This document shows, piece by piece, positions 50,501 through 62,500 of a stretch of DNA of 64,000 bases. The translations under genes and the position numbers were made by a program. Under the pieces are notes generated by a model. It did not search any database. It saw only the letters and a list, made by a program, of their open reading frames with translations, and had not been told where the DNA came from. Source of the DNA: Parus major (lineage: Eukaryota > Chordata > Aves > Passeriformes > Paridae); NCBI RefSeq assembly GCF_001522545.3, contig NC_031774.1, positions 50,001,363-50,065,362 of the forward strand, given 5' to 3'. Every line of letters begins with the position of its first letter. Positions within the stretch are counted from its first letter, which is position 1.

Positions 50501-53500
50501 CTGTATACCCAGCAGAATCCTTTCTAAGGTCGTCTGTGAATAGAAGAGGTGTGAATTAATAAAACAATCTAACCCTAGATGGTTATTCTAAATGGTATTG
50601 GGGAGGAGGTAGTTTTTTTCCAAAAATACTGTGCTAGCTTCTTCTGTTTCTAATTTATTTGCAATTAAATCCAATCATGATAACCATACTTAATATTTAT
50701 AGCCATGACTAGGTATATGGAAGGTTTAGAAAGACAATTAAAAAATAATTTTAATAAAAGAGGGAGAAGGTAATGCCCACTTTACAGACTATAACAAGGA
50801 GGACTGTGAAGTGTAACTGTGAGCAGGAGCATAAGATCATTTAAGAAGAAAGACAGATACAGCAGAAAACCAAGGAATATTACAGGCATTCATTCCAGTT
50901 GAGTTGGAGAAGCTGCACTGTTTGATTGGAGTGTAACAGAACTGGAATAGGAAAAAAACATCTTTGTAACAGACAAATGAGTCTAACTGTGGGAGTACAG
51001 CCAGAAACACTCTATAATGTAAGAATGGGGATAGGGAAACAAGATATCAGAGGTGGCATGGACAAATGGAAAGGAAAGCAGACTGTGATGAAAAACAGAA
51101 GGAAGAAATTCAAATATGTGTAGATTTCAGGGCATAGCAGAGCCATAAAGGGTTATTACAGTCAAATTAGCAGCTGTCTGGGTAAGCTGGAAAAGGGTCA
51201 CACCTCTGATATAATATGATATATATTAGGACATGAAGAAACAAAACCACTGAGTGATGAAGTGTGAGGGGGGCTGGAGCAGAGGTGGAAAATCCAAGTG
51301 AGAAATCAATGCTAGAGACATCAGGGTGGGAGCAGTGGCCTGCCCAGATCCATTTGAGAGCAATTCACTTGGCAAGCAGGAGGGTTGATACAAAAACTGC
51401 AGGCTAAGTGAAAAGAAAAGGTCAAGGTAGCATTCCCTGAAGTGAGAGCCCACCAAATCCAAGTTGAAGCCACCAAATCCGAGTGTGGGAAACAGTGAGA
51501 AGAAGGAGGGATCAACCCCAGGAGTTTGCATCTGAGAAAAAAGGCTGATAGAAAGAAATTGAGTGTTTGACAACAGCAGTCATGCGAAGGGTTGAATGCA
51601 GCATTGTTCCCCACAGGAAGAATAGTAAAGAAAGGAGATTTTCCCTAAAGAATGTAATCTTTCCTGTATAATGGTGATTTTTGTGCACTGAGATTTGCTC
51701 CTTTTACACATGTCTGTGTAATGTTCTTCACTTTTTTAGAAGTTCATTTTCTTACATTATCTTTAGCTTCTGGTTCACTATAAATTTGATTATATGTTGT
51801 TAAACTAGGGAAATATGTTGGCTTCAACACATAATGGTATCTGGCCTTTGAGAGAAATATAAATTTAAACAAATAAAGCATTGTCCAGAAATCTAGAGTA
51901 GTAACGCCAACTGATACAGACATTCAAATTGATAGTAAATTATTTATAATTGAAGATATTGATTGCTACAGTGTCATCACAATATCTCAAACTTCAAGAA
52001 ACTTGGGCTGAGATGTTTCAGTTTATGAGACTAAAAGTTCTATTTCTGAATCCACACTTTAATAATTAGGTATGCAGCACTAGTTCTATTGCATTTATAA
52101 GAAAAAATCAGCAAGCTGTTTATTCTAAAATAGGTATTTATATAGGATAACTATTGCCCTTATCACTTCAGCAACATTAACATGACTATTTTAGTTTGAG
52201 TGGGTTATCATTGACAATACAGAATAGCACACAAGTATCTTGCTTAGATCATGTAATTGGGGTTTCATTATCTGCCCATATATTTTTCACAGCCAGTTTC
52301 TCCATATTGACTGCATTAGAATGCAGTTCTGTTTTGCCAAGATTCTGCTAATGCTGTTTCTTTCTGTTTCCATAAAAAAAAGAAAGCCAAAATAGTTGTA
52401 GTCCCTAATGACTCTTCAGAAGAATAAAACTACAAAATTTGGCTGAATTAACATTAAGTCTAAATGAGATTATTATTCCAGTCATTTCATTTCATTGAAT
52501 TAATTTTAGATTTGTGTTGATATGACATCAACACAAATAGCATCAGAATCTGGGCCACTGCCTTTTAAATACTACAAAAATAAATTGGAATGGATGATGT
52601 AACCCTTTTATGGTTTTTATCCATCTGGCTGGTCATGTCCACATTAATGAAATCAATCAACCTGCACACAGGATAATGCAATCAATCCTTGTGTAATGCA
52701 GGGAGATGTGCTGAATGACTTACTGGTTTTAACCAAGTCTAATTTTTTATTTTAATTGGTCAAGCAGTGTAAATATTAAATACACCTGGGACAAAATTAG
52801 TATTGCCTTTGTCTGCTATTTAGCAAATTCTAGAGGATGCTAAAGGAATTCCCATATTCTTTGCTATGGATTTTCTGTAGGATATATAGGTTTTAAAGCG
52901 TGCAAAGTGCTTCAGATTTCTGCTGTAGTAAGGGAAAAAGTTCTGAAGGTTGTTGACAAGTAATAAAGCTGTGCTCAAGCCAACAGATGGACACTTTAGG
53001 ACAGACACTACACACTGCAAGCACAGAGAATCCTTTCTTTTTCTCCCCTTGTTTTTAACATTCTTCATTGGTAGATAATGTTATTGCAGCTTGACCAACC
53101 CTCCAGCTATGGATATAGGGGTCGGGACTGTCGCAGCAATCTCTACCTCCTGCCAACGGGCGAGACCGTGTACTTCATCGCGTCTGTAGTTGTGTTATTC
53201 AATGTTGAAGAGCAGCTTCAGAGGCATTACACTGGGCATAATGATGATGTGAAGTGGTAAGTCATCTAACAATAGTTCTTTTTTTTCTTCATAAAACAGT
53301 ATTTGAGAGGGATCTACTCATTTTCCTTACTCTTCTTTTAGGATGATTGAACATTATTTTCTTCTTTAGAATCTTCTCCTTGCCTTTTTTAAGTAGAGTT
53401 GAATTATTGCCCTTCACCAGGGTCTAGGCACCTGTACAGCTCCTTTAGGTTCAATATAATCAGTAAAATAGTGGTAATTTCACCTGTCGTCTTCCTGGCA

Positions 53501-56500
53501 CTCTTCAGGCATGCTGACCCCGTGGCAGATAGCCTGTAAACTAGACCTGGTTTGTTTGCTGCCATGCACACATGCCAGAATGGGCTTCAGAGCGATTTAA
53601 GTGTGTTGAAGCTCAGAGGAGGCTAGATAGCAACAAATATCAGAATCATGAAACTGTAATCTAAGTAAACATATGGTTTATCTTGATGGTATCAGTCTGC
53701 TTGTACAGTGTAGCTGAAAAAGAGCACCTGGATTATCTGATGGGCCATAATATATGAAACAAGTTTGCCAACCCTTCTTTAAATTAGGCATTATGAAATG
53801 CCCATTGTCCCTCAAAGCTAAAAATAGGCCTGATAACCAAATCTGCTTGAATTGTGAGCATGTTTCATAAATTTTATTATTTGTGTAATCTGTTTTTTTT
53901 ACCTTGGATCTGTTCCATCTCATTTCCCTCTTTCAAATTTTCTGTCTCTAGATATTTCAAAGCTATCAGGTTTACTGGAAAGAGGATGTCTTTCTAGTTT
54001 GTAAAGCAAAATGAATTATGGACACAGTTTATTTTGTAGGGTACTTGGCCTCTAGAACTGCATGCAAAGCAGATGCAGTGTAAAAAGAACTCAGAGGATT
54101 TTAAAATACAAGAGTATGACAATTGTTTTGTCAGTTCTGTTTTTATATTCTTAAAAAGTTTACATGTATGCTGTGTGCTTTATATGACTAAAATAGGGGT
54201 ATTTATTACAAGATCAAGTAATAGCTTGTTGAAATAGTCAATAGATTTAAGTTTGGCCTCTTCTTTTCTAGCCTGGCTGTTCATCCTGATAGGATCACTA
54301 TAGCAACAGGGCAAGTTGCAGGGACATCCAAGGATGGGAAAGTAAGTGGCTGCTTTACTGATGTACAATTATTTATATTTCATAAGAATATGTTATTAAG
54401 AAGATACATGCTGTATTTTTTTCCTTTTGTAATTGGTCTTATATTTTTGGACTGAATGGAGCAAAACTTAATTTGAGAGTTCCCACTGCACACTATCAAA
54501 GTTACCCAATTTCATTATCAGGACTGGTCAATGGTTTCTGGTTCCATGACTTAGACTGAAGGAGCTGATCTCAGAGAGGTATGGAGGGAGAAGGCTGCAA
54601 AGGAGACCTGAGAGGGCAGATGGATGTGAAGGAAAAGAGGACATTGAATTGTATTTAATATGCAGCTTCATTTTTGATCACAGCTACCAAAACTAAACTA
54701 CAAAGAACGGGTTTTGGTTGTTTCCTGAAAAAAAATAAACTTTTACTTTTGCCATCATCTAGGCAAGAATATTTTTCTCTCTATTGCCACCTCTATTATT
54801 GTAAGATTAGCTGTAAGCTGGGACTTTATTTGAGCAGAGTTAAGAACAACATTGATCCAAAGAGCTAGCAAAAGGGAAAAAGAATGAGAGAAAACCGAGG
54901 CAGTAAAAACTATGAGGAAAAAGTTACTCAGCAGAGTATGCAGCTGTTGTCAAAACCAAAATATTGCAAGCTTTTTGGCAGGTGCCAAAGAAGAATTTTG
55001 GGATGAAAAGTGGACTATCAGTATGATACTTATAGTATTGATCACTGATCAATCAGTATAGATACTGACTACTTTTAGTGTCATGATTTAACCCCAGTCA
55101 GTAATTAAGTACCATACAGACACTCATCCACCCCACCACCCCTCAGTGGGATGAGGAGGATTGGAAAAAGGACAAACGCTGTGGTTTGAAATAAGAACAG
55201 TTGTTGTAATTGTTATTAAATTTTAATTAAATAATAGTAACGACAATGAAGACAAGAAAAAGACAGAAATAAGACCCAGGAAAGGTGATGTACAATGCAA
55301 TGGCTCATCACTCACTGACTGATGGCCAGCTCATCCCCCAGCAGCAATTGTCTGGTCCTGGCCAAATCCCCAGTTTATGTACTGGGCATGATGTTCTGTG
55401 GTATGGAATATCCCTTTGGCCAGTTCAGATCAGCAGTCTGGACCATGTTGCCTCCTGGCTTCACATGCTGCTCCTCACTGGATGAGCATGGGAACCTGAA
55501 AAGTCCTTGACTTAGGGTAAGCACTGCTCAGCAATAGCCAACATCTGTGTTATCCATATTATTCTTGTCCAACACACGGCACTGCACCAGCTACTGAAAA
55601 GAAAATTGACTCTATCCCAGTCAAAATGAGGACAGCAAAGGAAAAATAAAAGAAATCCCAATCATGCAATATAAGTTTTATATAAAGATAACTTAGCTGA
55701 GTAACATAAACTATTAATTTTCATTATGTGTTGGAGCTTGTTTTTTTTACTTACCATTGTATTTATGACATAAAACCTAAAGGTTTGAGGTCTGTGCTCG
55801 AGTGGACATATATAGGTATATAAAATGCCTATGGTATATAGGTATATAAAAGCCGCTTATATAACTGAGGCACTCTTGTGGCCTTCGGGGTTTTTATATA
55901 TAAATTTATTTACGTTAAAGGACAATTTGACTGCTTTCACTGAGCGAGAGCCTGCAGCAGCTGCCCGGGGCTGCCCTCTGGTGGCTGAGAGCGGCATCGC
56001 GGGGCTCCCGGAGCCCAAGGCACACAGGGGGAGGCGGGAGGGAGGGAAAATAAAATCTGGAATTTTATTTACAAAAAACAATCTCGTTCTGATTACGTTT
56101 GTATAGAAGAGTTTGAACATAAAGTTATTTTCCCCGGTGATTTTTATAACGTTGAAATGAATTACATTTTAGAAATTCTTTAGCTTCTATTCACACTTTT
56201 ACCTTTCACATTTACCAGAGTTATCTCAGTTGGTACAGTTTAAACTCTATCTGTAAATCCTATCTCATGAAGTCATCAACAATTTTCAGTTCATGCCGAG
56301 TCTCTCAGTGGCCATGAACTTCAGTGAACAAATTAGATCTGTGAGATCTGATGTGCTGGACACTCAGAATAGTCAGTCACAGATTTTGGTCCTAGGCACA
56401 GGAATCAGCAAACCATTTGTAACGTATCTGTGCTTACATGGGTGACTCTAGAGAAGTACTGATCATTTTTATACCTTCAATTGTGATTTTTTTTCAGATG

Positions 56501-59500
56501 CCTTCTCATTTTTTCAAATCATGATGGTTTTTATCCATCATTGTTTGTACTGATGTTTTCTGTGTCTGTTTCATAGCAATTGCCACCACATGTGCGTGTC
56601 TGGGATTCTGTGACTCTGAATACACTGCACGTCATTGGAATGGGATTTTTTGACCGAGCTGTCACTTGCATTGCTTTTTCTAAATCCGTAAGTAAAGTAA
56701 ATAAATAGTCATATTAAGACTGTTTGCTGTAAAGATCTTTGAAATCTTTCCAATTCAGGTGACCAAAACAAACTTCCAAGCTGTCTCTTCTCTCAGGTTC
56801 ATCTTTAGAGGAGGAAAGCTTGCAGCCCAGTTGTTTCCAACAGTTTAGGTTGCTATTAAAATTAACAATATCACAGCAGTCTCATAGATTTGCCATATAC
56901 TTAAAATAAACTGCAATTAATTTCTTCAGCAGTTGCAAAAATACTTGTGTACTTGAAATTTCAGCATCCCTACTTTTCTTGAATCTTCCTATTCTGTTTC
57001 TCCCTACATAAGAAATTTACTCTCTGCACCTTTTAACCCTCTCACTGTGTCAAAAATGATTCATGAAAAACTTCTTAAAAATAGAGGTTCCCATAGGAGA
57101 ATCAAAATCTTTTGCTGAAAAGCAGCAAAGGCATATGGACAAAGGATTGTAAAAAAGTAAAATCCTATTGTTTGCCTCTTGGCACCATCCTTTGAACTCT
57201 AATCTGTCAGAGAGATAAAGGAAATATTTACATGCTGATTTAGGCAACATTTGAGTCCCATATAAAAACTTGAGTCTGTGACCTGGCATGTGCAAGCTGC
57301 AAAGCCCTCTGTGTACAACAGAATCTGTAAGCAGTGTATGTGGTGGTGTCTGGCTGTCTTGACAGCATTTTTACATAGGAGAGTACTAACTGGTGTATTC
57401 CCTAGGCAAAATTTACTTCAGTGAAAGTTTCTACAAACACTTGAAATGCACTGATAACTGTGTTTATAGAAAAAATAGGGGTGTATTGGGAAAACTAGTT
57501 AAGAATATAAAGGTGAAAGCTAACACAATTTGACATCACCTTTGAAGGATAAATAAAAAGTATTAGTAAGCAAATGCTCTGTAAATACCCCTCTGGAGGG
57601 AAATAGATGTATAATAACAGAGGAGCACTATTAGCATTTGCCAGAAGAAAGCAAGCATTTAATATGTTTGCCTTGTGATTTTGGTCACAGCTTGGCCTGT
57701 GCTGAGTATCACTTCCCATTCTGTAGCAGCACTTCTCTCACTTTAGACCTCTCTTCAGGTTTTTTGGTCCTGCCTCTGCCCCACCTCGTGGGGTGCTTTG
57801 GCACAGTTGTTTTTGTAGCTGTGTCTGATGTGCATTGTGGGCCTGAATCATCAGGATAACAACCAGCCAACCTCATATGTAAAAAGACACACCAGAAAAA
57901 TGGCTACCAACAGGAGAAGGTCTAGGAAATATGATGCATGAAGAAAGAATGAAGGAATTTGGGTAATTAAGATTAGAAAGAGGGATAAACATCACAACTA
58001 TGATGTTAAAAAGACACCTGTCAGGAATAAGTTGTTTTCTAGTTCCTTTCTATGTTCTCTGATTTTGATCCATTATACCAATATGAAGAATAAAATTGTT
58101 TCCTGTATTAACAGACATCTAGAAAGAAATAATAGGTTTAAATTGCAAAGAAAGAATTCCAGTATAGTTACCAGGAAAAGCTTTTTTAATAAAATAGAAA
58201 ACAATGTGTAGTTTGCCTTTGGAATTTCCACTACTGAATATTTGTGAAGAGACACCTACCACAATCCTGACACTTGTCTGCAGTTTGTAAGAGTTCCTCT
58301 TCTGCGTCCCTTTCAGCCATCTTTTCAATGACCCTATAAATTATTATATTTTATAGACATCTAGCTACAAGCATAACACCTAAAGTGTGAATATGTGTAA
58401 ATATGTGTAAATAGCTCCACTTACACAGAAGCATCTAATTATTTGAAATGTGTATTTGTATGTTACTCATGCTGTTTGGGTGATGCATTAATATTTCCTC
58501 ATTTATTTTGCCTCAGAATGGAGGAAGTAGCCTGTGCTCTGTGGATGACTCCAACGACCATGTGCTTTCAGTGTGGGACTGGCAGAAAGAAGAAAAGCTG
58601 GCAGATGTCAAGGTGTTGCAATAAGACATTTTGTACTACTTGCTTGTATGTTGATCTGGTTTCTCGTAATAAAATGTCTTTCTGTATTTAACTTTTTGTG
58701 CCTTTTTAACACTTTCACTGTATAAAAGGCAAGGAACATGAAGAAAGGGAATATTTTCTCTCTATTAAGATTATCCCAATAGTTATGGATTTTGTAAAAT
58801 TTTGCTGTTGTTGTCTTTCTAGAATTGCTAAGAAAATTCCAGGCAGCAATAATAGGAGCAAGTGCAGGAAATATCTTCTTGCATAGAACATTATCTGACA
58901 TGATTTTTAGGGATACATCTTAATGCTAAATTATACAGACATAAAATCTTTTGACTACAAAGTATTCCAGTCTATGTTAGTAAATGAACAGGTCAGGACT
59001 TTTCATGTATCAGAAGTATCAGTTTACCTAACTAGAGAACCATGTAATATTGCTTTCTTTCCTTTGCATTTTAGATTTTGATACAATGTTTTTCTTTTTC
59101 CTTCCAAGTGCTCTAATGAGGCTGTATTTGCTGCAGATTTTCACCCTACTGATACAAATATAATAGTTACTTGTGGAAAATCACACCTTTATTTTTGGAC
59201 GCTAGAAGGGAATTCCCTTATCAAAAAGCAAGGATTATTTGAGGTAAAATAAAATATTTCTCTAATTTTATGTTTATAGTAATGATACAGTCATACAGAA
59301 GTAAGGTATAATAAGGTTTGAGTAAATCAAAACTAGTGATCATTATGAAACTTGAAATGTTGCAGAAGTTCAGGTGGCATTCATGGTACGGCACAGAGAA
59401 CTTTTCCATGGGTAAAACTTCTACACTAAAATTTTGAAATTCAATTACCCATTGTTCCTTTTTTTTTTTTTTCCCTGTATTCTTTTTGCTGCATACCCTC

Positions 59501-62500
59501 ACCCTCCCAAGCTGCACAAAATAAAATTACCTTAGAACTCTCTGTGATTAACTCAGGTAAAAAAAGAAAAAAGAAAAGGAGATAGAGTGATGGAGGAGAT
59601 TTTTATTTTGTGAGAGGAAAGACCCCATAAAAATACATCTGTATGGATTTTCTTCCCTTTTTCTGTGTTCTGTTCAGACACATGCATATATGTCATTCAA
59701 ATACAGATTGAGCTAGCCACTATTTGGTAAATATCATTTTCATTTCAAGGTTTTGATTTGGTTTAAGCTGTACAGCACTTGAATGCACAACTGAGGGATA
59801 TTTGCAATGACTGCAAATAACTCCAGTGACTACTAGTTAACAGCTTGTGGAGTTGTGGTTCCTAAGGATAGTCAGAACAGCTATTTACAATGTCAGTTAA
59901 TATACTTTGTGTGAAATCAGGGGGACATGCTGAGAGAATGCATTTAAATTTTCTTACATTTTATTTTTCATGCATTTTTAATGGATTTTTCTCTCTGTTC
60001 TGGATTTATTGGTCTTGATGATGGTTAGAGCTGGAAAAGGGTGGTGTCTCCAGAATAGAATAGCTCTTAGTTTGGGGGAGGAAGAGATCATACACATAGG
60101 TTGTCAGCAAGGACAGCATAATGTCCTTAGAAACTACCAGTGTTGTTTTTGTTCCCTTACACATTTAATTGTTTAGTTGCTGTCAATGTCTTAAATGCAG
60201 GGGTTTCATTACTGAAACTTGGCTTCTTTCAAGAGATGATTCCTTAATTCTTACACTATAGCCAAATCCTCTAGTATTATTTTTCTTTTTTCTCCTATAA
60301 ACTTTGGAGTTAAGAATTACAATAATAAAGCTTATTTGAAACTGTGGCCATTTCTAAATACTCAAAGTCTTTGGCATTCTGCAGTAGTTGGGGGATTTGG
60401 TTTATCTCAAAACATTCCTGGTCATATGTTAGATGTTGGTAGGCCTTCTCACTCACTCTGTCCCCAGCTTGCAATTAAAGGGTGCAGGATTGGGCCATAC
60501 ACCTCAGCTGATGCATCTTCTGCCCTTACACAGATTATTCTGTTTAGACCGCAGGAATGTGTTTAACTCTTGTAGTTATTTAAGTAATAATACAGCTGTA
60601 TAAGGCTAAAGTAAATTAACCAAGTGCATAAAGTTAAAATCCATGGGTTGTGTGTTGCTGTGAGTGTATATTTTTCATAACCATGCAGAAACAAGAGAAG
60701 CCAAAGTTTGTCCTGTGTGTGACCTTTTCTGAAAATGGTGATACTATTACAGGAGACTCAAGTGGAAACATTTTGGTTTGGGGGAAAGGTAAGATAAAAT
60801 TTCACTATTAACTTCTATCTTAATATTGGACTTGAGTGTAGAATTGAGTGTAGAGCTTCATTTCAAAAAGAATAAATTTTGTTTTATCTTGAGCTCTTTC
60901 CCAAGACCCATCCAGCAGGTTGTGCCTGGATTCCTTTCTACAAGAAGCTAAAGAATATCTATACCTAACTGCTAGAACACAAAATTCCATCAAATATGTT
61001 CCCTATGGTCAAATACTGAACCACTGAGCTGTGCCAGCATGTGGGGCTTTTACTGATGTAAGAGATGCCAAGAAAGTTCTTTCTTTAATCACTGTATAGA
61101 AAGAAACATTGTTAATGTAACTGATGCTCTCCAGTCTCCTATCCTGTCCCTCTCTACAGAAATTATGCAGAAATTATTATGAAATTATTGCAGAAATTAT
61201 GCCAATTGACACACGTTTTAAAAAAGACAACAAATAGCAGTATTTGTTTTCCTAGGAAGTCAAGCTAAAATGTATTCAGATCTAATTGAATTCCTCAGCT
61301 TTATTTCAGAGGAACAGATGGATAGAAAGAACCTCTTAAAAAGCATTTTCTAGTAAGAAGAGACCTTTCTTTAGGCAGCAGAAGGCAATGCCTGCCCGAG
61401 GGCAAACAGCAGCAACAACCTAAACGTTTACTTAGTGCCTGAGATGTCATGCATTGGAATAAGGAGAATCCCTTAAAAGAGGCCTTATTAGTTAAGGAAG
61501 AAGGGATATGGATGACAGTTTTTTTCCAATTTACTCAGTGCTTTCTCACAAGATACTACTCAAAGGGGTAGGACCCTGAAAACAATAAGTGAATCAGTTA
61601 TACAGCTGAGCCTCACTGAGCTGTTCCTGTAGGTTTGTTTTCCAATGAAGAACTGTCAGCTGATTATCTCCTTGGCCACTACACTGCTGAGGACAGGAGT
61701 GGATATGGTGTTTTCAACTTGGCTTCTCATTTATTTCTCTTTCCTTTTTCCTATGATAATTTAAAGCAAGGCACTTCAGACTTTTCCTTCTAAGCTGACT
61801 TCAGAAATTGCACTATCCCATGTCCCTGTTCTTCATTGTTATTTTGGACTGCCAGCAGACAAGGGAGACAGGGACAGTGCAGTGCTCAGGGGCCAGTTTG
61901 CCATCATGCTGGTAGACTAATTTCTGCCTTGACTGCAAGCAGCTTCTGCCCTTTCTCCCAGAAATAAAAAGGAATTCTCAGTATGCTCAAGATCTCAACT
62001 TCTGCGCATTCTTTAAGGTTGAACAAAAATATTTTGCTTGTTTTTCTGTCTCGGTACAGTGTACTTTCTAAGTCTTAACTACTTTTGACTCAGAGTTCTA
62101 TGTGCAAGAGAGGGCTGCTTCCACCAGGTCAGAGTACCCTTAGCAAAAACTTCTCTTGATAGGAATCTGTTGTACCTGACACATTATATCCATAGACATG
62201 GATGAAGGAAAAGACAATTCCTTTTTCCTAACTTAGATCAGCTCCTCACTTGTGCTAAACATCAAGCTTTGATGCAAGGTACACATTTCAGTAATAGAAT
62301 CACTAGTAATCATTTATTTGTACTTCATAATATTAATGGTTCACCAAATTAGAGATACTCCAATCTAGTTGGTTTTGATGGTGTTGAGACTAAGAAGCTA
62401 CTTGAACAAGCCAAACTCATCAATAAAGAAGTACAGGCTCCTCTGGAGAGTGATCAGTGCATTCTGTCAGATATACAAGGACCTCTAGCTTAGACTTTGG

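Larger units (their letters stand above)
54342..56576 (+). other. EML1: EML1 intron 8
   Basis: A 2.2 kb intron containing an antisense solo LTR (55079-55634), a palindrome cluster just upstream of it, duplicated TATA-like motifs (55806-55852) and a GC-rich block (55925-56043). It is the most structurally unusual intron in the window. Confidence 0.85.

Noticed and set aside
53078..53106. ORF extending upstream of exon 7.
   Set aside because: The extension is intron sequence. The exon starts at 53107, shown by the protein match (YGYRGRDC) and the AG.
57890..58010. Purine-rich stretch resembling a decayed sense CR1.
   Set aside because: The similarity is vague and has no diagnostic 3' end.
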